A stretch of 44,045 nucleotides of DNA from Acanthamoeba castellanii str. Neff. Taxonomy: Eukaryota > Discosea > Longamoebia > Acanthamoebidae. The position numbers were made by a program, and so were the translations under genes. The notes under the pieces are model-generated. The model was given only the letters and a program-made list of their open reading frames with translations. It was not told where the DNA came from and ran no database searches. Where the stretch lies: NCBI RefSeq assembly GCF_000313135.1, contig NW_004457712.1, forward strand, positions 1,409,006 to 1,453,050, read 5' to 3'. Positions 12,577-22,659 of the stretch are shown here, piece after piece (position 1 is the first letter of the stretch; each line of letters starts with the position of its first letter).

Positions 12577-13717
12577 TCACGGGGAGTGAGCGCCTGCCGG
12601 ACAGTGTGATGGTGGTATGTGGATGCCGGGCGGTGGCGGCGGTGGTGACTCGTCCGCGTCTGAGTCCCACTCGACGTCGGGGTCCTTTTCGAGGCTGCCG
12701 TCAGCCCGCCTGGACCCGTGGGTGTGAGGTACTTGAGAGGGGAGGGGGGAGGGGGGGCAAGCGCATATCGTGAGGGTTGAGTACCGCCGCCAGCCCAACT
12801 CACGGAGCTTGTCGTAGTACTCCTGCTCCATGCGCCGTTTCTTGCTCTGCTCCCTCAGAGTTTCGTCATCGTGCACGTTCTGCCAACGATCACTGTCAGC
12901 AATCTCCGCAACACACGACATGACACGACACACGACATGACACAACACACACGACATGACACGACACACACGACACGGTGCGTACGGGCTGTTGGAGAGG
13001 CTGAGGAAAGCGAGAAGCTGGGTGGTGGCTTGAGTAGGGCGTCAGCGGGAAGGTGGGACGCGGGAAGTCGGGCTGTGCGGAAGGGTGGGCGAAGAAGAGG
13101 TGCGGGTCGGGAGCAGGTGGCAGCGACGCGGGCGCAGCAGCTGCTGCTGCGGACGGCGAGCGATGCGCGCGTCGTGGGTGGTTGGTGCGTGCACCGGTGT
13201 CGCGCGGTTGTGGTGGTCTCGATTGTCGTTCGGCCGGAGGCGAGGGTGCGGCCGAGAACGGTGAGGGCGCAGTGGCGAGCGGGCGATGGGGCCGAGACGG
13301 CTGCGTCTCAGCAAAGGGCCGCTTGCGCGAGTGGTCCTGATGACCGGTTGCCCGCCTTCGGGCCGCCAGCACCGCCTACGGCCACGCATGTATGAGCATG
13401 CAGCCCACATCGCAGTTGTGCGTGGGTGCAACTCTTACCTGATGCTTACGGCCCTGCTGGTGGATGGCGAACATGGGCAGCGTGTCGAACACAGGCTGGT
13501 GCGCGCACACCGTGCATGCGTACCGGCCATTGGAGCACCGCGTCACTTCCCCTTCGGCCTTGTCTCCCATCAGCTCCGCCACCTGCAGAACATGCCATTT
13601 TGCAAGAGTTGGTTGGGGTGGGTGGGGTGATGATATGACATGAGTCGATGGGAGGAGTACCTTGTGCCGGCGGTGGGCAGCACCCGCAGCCCACGAGTCC
13701 CCGCCATAGCGGCTCAT
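12577..13717 (-). CDS. SCNM1-like zinc-finger protein (minor-spliceosome factor)
   Basis: Matches sodium channel modifier 1 at both ends. SCNM1 is known as a component of the activated U12-type (minor) spliceosome. Exons: 13717-13661, 13582-13439, 13375 (or 13336)-12986, 12879-12785, 12709-12577, giving about 272 residues. The N-terminus MSRYGGDSWA is followed by a single C2H2 finger, NGRYACTVCAHQPVFDTL then MFAIHQQGRKH, with Cys-x2-Cys and His-x5-His. The C-terminus has the SCNM1 signature: a helix ending YYDKLRELGW, then KDPDVEWDSDADESPPPPPP, equivalent to the human GW...ENVEFDSDEEEPP end. The middle exon is a long low-complexity Pro/Ala/Arg/Ser stretch. Its acceptor is ambiguous between two in-frame AGs. 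It diverges from Rpn5. Confidence 0.85.
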
Positions 13718-13955
13718 CTTGTGCAGGAAGCAGTTGTGTTTATGAAGAAAAGAGAAGGAAAAGCAATTTCTTTGTCGACCAAATTGGGGCACAGCGAAGG
13801 GTGAGGTGTGAAGTGGCTGCAGACTCTGGCGCTGCGGCAGCGAGCAAAGCGACAAATCAAACAAGCGATCTCGTGCAGATCCTCGCATCAATTCACTCGA
13901 TACTCTTTTCTGAAGAACATAGAAGGACCCACGCACCCAACACAGCACTCCCATC
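13718..13955. promoter_or_regulatory. Divergent spacer between SCNM1-like and Rpn5 genes
   Basis: These 238 bases lie between opposing start codons and must contain both promoters and leaders. Nothing else is visible. Inferred from position only. Confidence 0.4.
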
Positions 13956-15299
13956 ATGGATATGAACACGATCTACACGCAGCAGCCCGATGACAACGAG
14001 AAGAAGATGGAGCAGGACTTCTCTGAGGAGGTGAAGGTCAAATTGCCTGAGCTGCGCGAGCAGGCCAAGACGCAGCTGGCCGAGGGCGTCGATCGACTGC
14101 TCGCCCTCGAGAAGCAGACTCGCCAGGGTGGCGATGAGCCCTCCACCACCAAGGTCGTTCGCTGCATCGTCGAGGTGTGCTTGGAGGCGCGCGATTGGCC
14201 CCGATTGAAGGAGGTTCTCGTCGTGATCTCGAAGCGCCGCCAGCAATTCAGGAACACAATTCAGACGTCGGTGCAGGTGACGATGGACGCCTTCCCCTCG
14301 CTCCCCGACAAGGCCACGAAGCTCGATCTCATCGATACGCTGCGCGCGATCACCGAGGGCAAGATCTTCGTCGAAGTCGAGCGTGCGCGCCTTACGCGTA
14401 TGCTGGCGCAGATGAAGGAGGAGGAGGGCAACGTGAACGAGGCTGCCGAGCTGCTCCAGGAGGTGCAGGTGGAGAGCTTCGGCACGATGGACGCGCGGGA
14501 GAAGCTCGACTTCATCCTTGAGCAGATCCGACTCTGCCTGGCCAAGGGCGACTTCGTGCGCGCGCAGATCATCTCACGCAAGGTCACCAACAAGGCCCTC
14601 TCGAAGCCTGAGTTCCAGGAGATCAAGGTGAGCTACCACCTGCTCATGGTCAAGTTCCACACGCACCAGAAGGACTACCTCAACATCGCCCGCTCGCACT
14701 GGGCCATCTACGACACGCCCGTCGTGCTCGCCGACAAGGCCCGCTGGCAGCCGGCCCTCACCCTCGCCGCCGTCAACGCCGCGCTGGCGCCCTACGGCAA
14801 CGAACAGTACGACCTCCTCAACCGCATCTTCATCGACAAGCGCCTCGGCGAGCTCCCGCAGTACAAGAAGCTCCTCAAGTACTTCACCACCACCGAGCTC
14901 ATCCGCTGGCCCACGCTCCTCGGCGAGTACAAGGGCGCCCTCACCCAGCTCCCCTCGTTCGCCGAGAACTCTGAGACGCTGCTCAAGGACCTCCAGGCCC
15001 GCGTCGTGGAGCACAACATCCGCGTGATCGCCCAGTACTACGAGCGCATCGCCACGCCCCGCTTCGCCCAGCTGCTCGACCTGCCCGAGTCCGAGCTGGA
15101 GCGGTTCATCTCCGACATGGTCTCCAACGGCGTCGTCTTTGCCAAGATCGATCGGCCGCGCGCCGTCGTCTCCTTCATCAAGCGCAAGGAGCCCAGCGAC
15201 GTCCTCAACGAGTACTCGCACAACATCTCCGACCTCCTCAACCTCCTCGAGAAGACGTGTCACCTCATCCACCGCGAGAACATGGTGCACGGTCTCTAA
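13956..15299 (+). CDS. 26S proteasome lid subunit Rpn5 (PSMD12)
   Basis: A scaffold subunit of the proteasome regulatory-particle lid, which also contacts the deubiquitinase Rpn11. It is a single uninterrupted frame of 447 residues, the usual length (human 456), and the only intronless complete gene in the window. Family stretches include [44 protein letters not shown]-type helices, [20 protein letters not shown] and RYYDHDKNYL-like segments here read as [20 protein letters not shown]. The C-terminal third is a PCI domain: [20 protein letters not shown], the winged helix with [16 protein letters not shown], and the terminal helix [20 protein letters not shown]. The start ATG is followed by a typical short variable N-terminus. 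Codon use is strongly G/C-ending, fitting high expression. Confidence 0.96.
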   Translation: MDMNTIYTQQPDDNEKKMEQDFSEEVKVKLPELREQAKTQLAEGVDRLLALEKQTRQGGDEPSTTKVVRCIVEVCLEARDWPRLKEVLVVISKRRQQFRNTIQTSVQVTMDAFPSLPDKATKLDLIDTLRAITEGKIFVEVERARLTRMLAQMKEEEGNVNEAAELLQEVQVESFGTMDAREKLDFILEQIRLCLAKGDFVRAQIISRKVTNKALSKPEFQEIKVSYHLLMVKFHTHQKDYLNIARSHWAIYDTPVVLADKARWQPALTLAAVNAALAPYGNEQYDLLNRIFIDKRLGELPQYKKLLKYFTTTELIRWPTLLGEYKGALTQLPSFAENSETLLKDLQARVVEHNIRVIAQYYERIATPRFAQLLDLPESELERFISDMVSNGVVFAKIDRPRAVVSFIKRKEPSDVLNEYSHNISDLLNLLEKTCHLIHRENMVHGL

Positions 15300-15697
15300 T
15301 CCTGCCAGTGACACAAATACATTCATTCGCAACCTCTTTCTCTTCTTCACAGCGCTGCACAATCGTTACGCTGTGTCGTGTCTCGTGTCGTGTCGTGTCA
15401 TCGTGTTGTGTGCGTGTGCGGTCGTGTGTGGGCCGACACGTCGCGTCTGCCTTATTCCTCTTCCTTTTCTTTGTTTTCCCTGCATTACCCAAAGCAAGGA
15501 ATTTCACTTTTGTTGCTGTCATTCAAGCTGCCAACTATTTCGAATTCCTCCCCCTTTGGTGGCTCTTTTTGTGTTTCCGTGGCGGCTTTCGCGGGAAGGT
15601 GCTGGGTGGATCACCTTCAACCAAAATCAGACAGAACACCAAAAGAGAGAGGAGAGACATCGTTGAGGCGCATCCTCGCAGAAAAGCTCTCGCCACC
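15300..15697. other. Spacer, no gene seen
   Basis: This 398-base gap lies between Rpn5 and the dynamin gene. It starts with a TGTCG/TCGTG simple-repeat patch near 15374-15430. It presumably carries the Rpn5 3' end and the dynamin promoter. The dynamin start has a good GCCACC context. Confidence 0.5.
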
Positions 15698-18593
15698 ATG
15701 TCGATGGACCAGCTCATCCCCGTAATCAACAAACTTCAGGACGTGTTCAACGCTCTGGGCACGGATGCCATTGATCTTCCGCAAATCGTGGTAGTGGGCA
15801 GCCAGTCGAGCGGCAAGAGCTCCGTTCTGGAAAACATCGTCGGCCGCGACTTCCTTCCTCGTGGTCAGGGCATCGTCACCCGTCGCCCCCTCGTCCTCCA
15901 GCTTATTAATTTGCCTACCGATCCCAAAAAGAAGAAGAACGTCGATGATGATGACGGTACGTCGCCTTTCATCTTTGGGCGCATCATTTTTTTTGGTGAT
16001 TGTTAGAAACGCTTGTTTGGTTAATGTTGGTTTGCTCTCAATACAGACTCGGCACTCAAGGAGTGGGGTGAGTTCCTGCACAAGCCAAATGAAATATTCT
16101 ACGATTTCAATCAAATTAGGGAGGAGATCGTCCGCGAAACGGATCGCATGTCTGGCAAGAACAAGGGCATCTCTCACATGCCCATCAATCTCAAGGTGCT
16201 CCTTCCATCTCAACTATAACGCCTGCTCGATGCTTGGCTCACGCGTGAGTAAAACCCAGATCTACTCGCCTCACGTGCTCAATCTCACGCTGGTCGATTT
16301 GCCTGGCATCACGAAAGTGCCTGTGGGAGACCAGCCCGCCGACATCGAAATACAGATCAGGACCATGGTCCTCCAGTACATCGAACGACCCAACGCCGTC
16401 ATCCTTGCCGGTACAGCAACAGCCTGCACCTTTCCTCCCCTCTCATCCATCTCGGCCTATATTATGATTGTTATCACCTATTGCACTATTAATCAATTTG
16501 ATTTTCTGTGCTGCAGTCACCGCCGCCAACACAGATCTTTCCAACTCTGATGCCCTACAAATCGCCGCCGTCGCTGATCCTGACGGTACAGCTCGCCGTC
16601 GCCACGCCCTGTCACGAGCATACACTTGAGCGCCAGCAGGAGTTAACTTCTTGATGTGTTGTGTTATCAGGCCAAAGGACCATTGGCGTGCTGACCAAGA
16701 TCGACCTCATGGACGCCGGCACGGACGCCATGGACATGCTGCTCAACCGGGTCATCCCCCTGCGATTGGGCTACATCGGTGTCATCAACAGGAGTCAGCA
16801 GGACATCATCAAGAAGAAGCCCATCCGCGCGGCGCTCAAGGCCGAGGCCGAGTACTTTACCACGCACCCGCTCTACCGCTCGGTGGCCTCGCGTTGCGGC
16901 ACGCCCTTCCTGTCGAAGACGCTCAACAAGATCCTCATGAACCACATCAAGGAGTGCCTGCCCGAGCTCAAGGCCAAGATCAACAAGATGGCCGGCGAGG
17001 CCCAGGCCGAGCTGCTCACCTACGGCGACCCGCTCTACGACGGCAAGAGCAGCCAGGGCGCGCTCCTGCTGCAGGTCATCACCAAGTTCTCCACGGACTA
17101 CAAGAACGCCGTCGAGGGCAAGTCCACCGACCTCTCGCTCTCCGAGCTGTGCGGCGGTGCGCGCATCAACTACATCTTCAACGACATCTTCGCCCGGTGT
17201 CTCGGCCGCATCAACCCCAACGACGACATGACGATGAACGACATCCGCACGGCCATCCGCAACGCCACCGGCCCGCGCGCCGCCCTCTTCGTGCCCGAGG
17301 CCGCCTTCGAGCTGCTCGTGCGCCGTCAGATCCAGCGCCTCGAGGACCCGTCCCTCCAGTGCGTCGACCTCGTCTACGACGAGCTGCAGCGCATCATCGC
17401 CCAGCTCGAGTCCAAGGAGCTCCTGCGATTCGCCAACCTGCGCGAGCGCGTCGTGGAGGTTGTCAACGGGCTGCTCCAGAAGTGCCGATCGCCCACGAAG
17501 GCGATGATCTCCAACATGATCGCCGTCGAGCTGGCCTACATCAACACCAATCACCCGGACTTCGTCGGCGGCGGCGGCGCGATCACCCAGGTCTTTGAGC
17601 GGATGGCCGTGACCCACGCCCAGGAGCAGCAGATGATGATGCAGCAGCAGCAGGCCATGCTCGCCCAACAGCAGCAGCAGCAGATGCAGGGCCAGCCCGG
17701 CCAGCCGTCTCAGCCCGTGCCCCAGCCCCAGCCTGTGCCCCAGTCTCAGGTTTGCTCTCCCCCCCTGCGCGCGCACGACACACACACGGCACGACACACG
17801 ACGGTGTCTGACATTCGTTGTCATCGTGACCATGTACAGTCAAAGGCGACGCGTACCCCGGCACCGATGATGCCTCAGGGTCAGGGCGATATCAACGGCC
17901 AGCCCGGAAGCAACGGCTTCTTTAACATGTTCTTCGGCGGCCAGGCTCCTCCCGGTGGCCAGGCTCAGGGCGCGCAGGCCCCTCGCTCCGCGGCCCCGCC
18001 CTCCACGCCCATGCCGGCCACCCCCGGCGCGCCCGCCCCGCGAATGGCGCCCCCGAGCGCCAGCGCGTCCCGCTCCGGCTCGGGCATGTCGCGAACGACT
18101 TCGGTCGACAAGAAGGTCAAGAAGACCACCGCCTCGGGCGGCAAGAGCGAGAAGCTCGACCAGGTGCCGGCCACGATCCGCGCCATCTCCGCGCCCACCG
18201 ACAAGGAGAAGTTCGAGACCGAGTTGATCCAGTCACTCCTGGTGTCCTACTTTGACATCGTGAGGAAGAACATCCAGGATCTCGTGCCCAAGTCCATCAT
18301 GCACTTCCTGGTCAACCAGGTACGCGCTCCCCTTTGTGTCGTGTGGTGTGTGTGTGTGGTGTGTATCGTGTGTGATGTGAAGAAGAGCTTCTGACGTGAA
18401 TTCATGTATTGTGCAGGCCAAGGACAGCATTCAGAACGAGCTGGTGGCCAATCTGTACAAGGAGGATTATTTTGACAACCTGCTGGAGGAGTCGTCCGCG
18501 GTGGCCTCGCGTCGCACGGCGGCGAAGGGCATGCTGGATGTGCTGACGAAGGCTCAGCTCATCCTCAACGAAGTCCGCGAGAGCTCCATCTAA
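15698..18593 (+). CDS. Dynamin-related GTPase (Drp1/Dnm1/Vps1-like)
   Basis: A large self-assembling GTPase that constricts membranes, probably for mitochondrial/peroxisomal fission or Golgi-endosome traffic. Exons: 15698-15956, 16047-16195, 16260-16410, 16517-16585, 16671-17749, 17840-18319, 18417-18593, giving 787 residues. GTPase motifs: P-loop [20 protein letters not shown], switch-1 region [10 protein letters not shown]3 [17 protein letters not shown]4 [16 protein letters not shown]. Then come the middle domain, a Gln-rich and Pro/Ala/Ser-rich variable insert (about residues 525-660) in place of a pleckstrin-homology domain, and the GTPase effector domain with [20 protein letters not shown] and SIMHFLVNQ. 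Lack of a PH domain and of a Pro-rich C-terminus argues against classical endocytic dynamin. Intron 5 (17750-17839) is 90 bases and stop-free inside the low-complexity insert. Confidence 0.94.
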
Positions 18594-19707
18594 ACATCCG
18601 ACCATCACCGAACTAAACACCCGGCGGCGAGGAGGAGGCGGCAATGGCGCTTCGAGGGGCTTGGCACGAGGGAGAGACGACGATGAGGAGCAACGCGACC
18701 AGCAACGACCGACTACGAACGAGATCAACGAGCAGCGCTGCGCAAGCTTGGCCGGAGGGGAACGATCGCACCAACCCAACCACCGCGTGGGGCGCGGCCA
18801 CGAGTCTCTTCTTTTGTTTTTATTTGTTTATTTTGTTTTTTTAGTCCCTGCCTCTCTTTCCCTCAGGGTGTGTGTTGCTCTCCTTGCTGTTTCGCACAAT
18901 GCACAACATTGTTCAACCACGGCCACGCCACGCGTCAATGTGTTGCCTTCCCCTCTGGCAGGAAAAGCTCCTCGACACCTAGCCTCCTCATCTTCTGACC
19001 GTTCATTTCGACAGCTGCTCAGATAGAACATGGGTTTCAAACCAGGTATTGGACGAGAGACNGGAAACGTGGCGCCCGGAAGTCATCGCCAAGCTCAGCA
19101 TCACTGCGGCTCCGTCCCGTTTATATGGTACAAGAGGCGTGGGAGAGAGCATCCCCTTCCTAGTGCGGGCGAAGGGGGCCACCGCCATGTGGTGGAGTTC
19201 CTGCTCGAACAGGGCGCCCAGGTCGACCTCGCCACGACCGAGGACTCTACTCCCCTGCTTACGTCTCCCCCCGCGCTGTTGGTTTACCAATTGGTTCACA
19301 TCATGCACCGCACACACACATGACAGACCTGGACCCCCCAAGGATCTCTTACCATGGACCCGGCCACCGCCGAGATCTTTACCAGTACCGCTGCCACGTT
19401 GATCCTCTTCCCCCAAAGTTTCGAAAGAAATGGCTTTATTGTCGACACCCAAAACCTGGTCTGGCGTGAAACACGTTGCAGGCCAATGAAAGGGAGACGA
19501 GACGCACAACGACCGAAACAACCCAATGACAAGATGCCAAGTGGTGGGTTGCACGTCTGGTTTCATCCCGGCTTCTTGCGGCGGCCAAGGTAGGAGAGGA
19601 GGTTCTTCTTGTACTCGAGCTCTTCTTTGTCGTAACAAACATCGAGCACACATCAAGTACAGCAGAGCACCAACAACCACCACTCGTACCCACCACCTAC
19701 AACCAGA
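18594..19707. other. 1.1-kb stretch without an intact gene; contains an ambiguous base at 19062
   Basis: Apart from the ankyrin fragment listed separately, I find no gene here. Open frames are short and unrelated between frames. One unresolved base at 19062 marks low-quality sequence or an assembly join. The final 60 bases, A/C-rich, lead into the next gene and are probably its leader. Confidence 0.5.
19150..19275 (+). pseudogene. Ankyrin-repeat fragment
   Basis: One frame reads GGHRHVVEFLLEQGAQVDLA followed by TTEDSTPLL, a good match to the second helix of one ankyrin repeat and the start of the next (consensus GH..VV..LL..GA.vn....g.TPL). The flanks do not continue as ankyrin repeats in any frame, and no splice sites join it to another piece that I can recognise. 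It is most simply a relic or a misassembled scrap; the ambiguous base at 19062 lies 90 bases upstream. An isolated exon of a gene whose other exons I missed is the alternative. Confidence 0.5.
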
Positions 19708-21426
19708 ATGGGATCTCGTTTGGCGGCCCTTGTTTTGCTGCTTCTCGTGTCTACTCTGCTTTCCGACGTGTCAGCGAACGTCAACAACATCAACAAGAAC
19801 CTCCACGATGAAGATACCGCGGCTGGTTCCGGCCTCGCCGCATGGATCATCAACACCAAGGCAATCGTCTCCTCTCTCCTCAGCGGGGCTTTTCAAGCAC
19901 CTACAACAGAGAAGGGTATTTTGCTTCCCCTCCTTATCATCTTTTAAACTTCATTTGAAATTTAAACATAATCTGCTTTCAATTTCAAATCAAATGTAAC
20001 ACCATCTTCTAATCCCCCCTCTCAGGTCGGCCCACTTTGATGGTTCGTCCATCATGGGCTCCGATGGTGCCCAGATCCCCAATGGAGCCACAACAGCCCA
20101 CGGGACCATCGTGTGCCACTCTTGTCGGGGAGTGCACGGCCAAATCGGCCAAGCTCAAGATCGACATCGAGGAGTGGGTAACCAAGACCGACCAGCTCCA
20201 GATCACCATCCAGCGCCTTCAACAGGCCCTGGCCATCAGCGAGAACCAGGCGAGGAAGGCCAGAGCCGAGAAAGAGGCCCTCGAGATCGAATCCGCCAAG
20301 CAGATTGGAACTCTGCAGGGCATCATCCACGGCCTTCAAGCCTACGAAGCCCTGCTCGAGGCCCAGGTCGAGAAGGGGGAAAGCGACCTCAAGGCCGTGG
20401 AGGAACAGCTCGAGAACCTCATCTTCACCATCAAGTCCGCCACCATCCTCGTCGCGCTCATCGCGGCGGTCCTCGCCAACATCTACTTCATCCTCTCTCC
20501 CCTTCAATCCTTGGCCAAGACACCGGAGCTCAAGCCCTCAACCAAGATGCCCGAGCCCCAGCCGGAGCGGGAGCCACAACCTGAGCTCAACCCTGAACCC
20601 ACGATCAAGAGGCCCGAGGTGGAGCCCACGATCAGGATGCCCGAGCCGGAGCCCGAGCCCCAGACCGAGATGCCCGAGCCCACGACCGAGCTGGAGCCTG
20701 AGCCGGAGCAGGAGCCGGAGCTAGAGACAGAGCCAGAGACGGAGAGGCTCTTCATGGCTGGCGAGGAGAGCTTCTCGTCCTTCGACGAGTTCTTCAAGAC
20801 CTTCGCAACACCACCAACATTCGCGGCCGACGAGAGCACTGGGCCGGAGGAGGAGAGCTTCTTCGAGCGCCAGGAGTCTTTCGACGAGGAGCCAGAGGAG
20901 AGCTTCTTCTTCGAGGACTACACTCCCGAGAGCTTCTTCTCGAAGCACTTCAGCGGGACCCCGCAGGACCTCAGGCCTGCGGGGATCAACGACCAAGTGT
21001 GGGAGGCCTGGATGCGCGACATGCTCGAGCTTCGTGGCCAACTTGAAGCCGAGGACCACGAAGCCAATGCCGCCGAATCCCGATTCTGGCAGACCGTCGA
21101 CGCGATGATGACAAGCATGAAGAGCACCTTCGGCGACCTTCTCGCCCTCTTCGTCTCCTTCAGCGGCAAGGTACCTTGCCACTTAACCACTTTTCTTATT
21201 TTGACAACACCATTCCTTACGCGTGGTGGGTGTGGATGACTAGGTGGAGAGCGGTGGTCCTGCCAAGACGACGCTGATGAAAGTGAACACCGGTTTCCGC
21301 CAGCTGCTCAAGACCGTACATCCCGACAAGCTGAGCGGGTGCGACAGCCGGGTGCAGAACCTCTCGTCGAAGATCACCGCTTGGCTCAACGAGGAGAGGA
21401 CGACGTTGGAGCTCACGCTGCACTGA
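19708..21426 (+). CDS. Signal-peptide/coiled-coil/transmembrane protein with C-terminal J-like domain
   Basis: No known family for the whole. Exons: 19708-19915, 20026-21170, 21244-21426, giving 511 residues. In order: a signal peptide ([20 protein letters not shown], cleavage likely near residue 24); a long charged heptad-like coiled coil (about 105-195, with [18 protein letters not shown]); a hydrophobic helix [17 protein letters not shown] (about 203-225); a repetitive Pro-Glu stretch ([14 protein letters not shown] type, about 230-320); an acidic Phe/Ser-rich region ([19 protein letters not shown]); and a last exon with [15 protein letters not shown], followed by a helix ending WLNEERTTL. 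The HPDK and surroundings resemble helices II-III of an auxilin/DnaJ J domain. Helix I is weak or absent. If oriented as a type I protein, the J-like end is cytosolic. Exon-like bits downstream (21433-21590) leave the true 3' end uncertain. Confidence 0.65.
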
Positions 21427-22659
21427 CCACAGGGAGCTGTCAACGAGGCCGCCAAGAAGGTACTGTGCCCCGCCTTCTTCTTTTGACTTGACAGCTCTCG
21501 CTCTCGTTCTTTCGTTTGACTGACTCCGACTTGCTTGTCTTTTCTGCGTCAACAGCCCAGCAAACGTCGCCGCCTCCGCCACCAACTGAACCCCGATCCC
21601 GCCATGACACACACACAACCGGAACCCACCACGCTCCTCCCCCACTCAACACATCCCATACTCCACGCAACACTTAGTAGGCTCACCACCTCCCAATCCC
21701 CGTTATCTCTCGCGTTTTTGCAATAGGTCCCATGACCCAGCTGGGCAAGGCTGTGTCGCTCGATCGGCAAGCCTGGTCTCCTCTCACACACGCCACACAC
21801 ACGCCACACACGCACACACACGACACACACGACACACACGACACACACACGCCACACACACGACACACACACACGACGCACACACGACACACGACACACA
21901 CGACACGAGAGAGACTAGGCGAGCCCATCAGCGGTGCAGCAGCCCATTAAGGCTGGCGAGGACCGACTTGCGTGCGCGCGGGTGAGCGGCGGAGGAGGAG
22001 CGGTGCTAACTGCTAAGTGATTGACGATGGAGGGGAGTGGCGAGTGCGAGATGGAGAGAGCGGTTAGAGTGAGGCCGGTGTGGTGTGTGCGTGTGTGAGG
22101 TGACGGCAGTGGTGAGACGGACGGATGGGACAGACGTGGTGCGAAGGGTTCTCCTCCGGCCATCTGTGGTTTCAGCGGACTGTAAATAAAAAAACTCTGT
22201 TCTACTCTTCCTCGCTCGTCTTCGTTCGGTCAGGATCTGCGCAAGCGGAGAGAGGAGCGGTCACCACTCTCTTCCGTTTTCAGCAGCGAAACCATTTGTG
22301 CTGACTCTTCTTCTTCGGCTGACGACTGCTGCACCGCCGCAGTCTAGATGCCCAGCGCCGACATGCGATTCGATGACGAGCCGGTGCTCGACGAGGCCGA
22401 TGAAGACGACGACTACGCTTGGAGGGTGTCGGGCAGCACAAAGGCCACCACCGAGTAGACCCCGTGCAGCTGTCTACGTTTTGGGTGGACAGGGAGGAAG
22501 CGAAAGCTGGCGGTGGCCAAGACAGAAAGGGCGTTGTGTTGAGAGATTGACGGGTGGACGGGGGCGAATAGTTTAGTAGTATGGTGGTGGTGGTGGTGGT
22601 GGTTGCTGGTGGGTGAGTGAAGGATTGGGGGGGAGGGCTCGGGCACGCGTTCAGCGGGC
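21427..22659. other. 1.2-kb stretch without a clear gene
   Basis: Short in-phase-looking pieces bounded by AG and GT occur just after the J-like exon (21433-21459, 21556 onward) and could be further 3' exons, but no reading joins them cleanly. The rest holds a CACGA/CACACG repeat tract (21787-21911), an AATAAA at about 22183 that could be a poly(A) signal for the upstream gene, and the 3' flank of the peptidase gene. I see no recognisable protein. Confidence 0.45.
21787..21911. repeat. CACACG/CACGA simple-repeat tract
   Basis: About 125 bases of interspersed CACACA, CACGACA and CACGCCA units. The same vocabulary fills many introns in the window. Confidence 0.9.

Noticed and set aside
21433..21760. 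Further 3' exons for the J-like gene
   Set aside because: Pieces bounded by AG and GT exist, but the J-like exon has no acceptable donor before its stop; the only GT would make an intron of about 35 bases, far shorter than any other here.
22348..22458. Small plus-strand frame with MRFDDEPVLDEADEDDDYAW
   Set aside because: Only 36 codons, no recognisable family and no linked exons. It lies in the 3' flank of the peptidase gene. It could be a terminal exon but cannot be supported.
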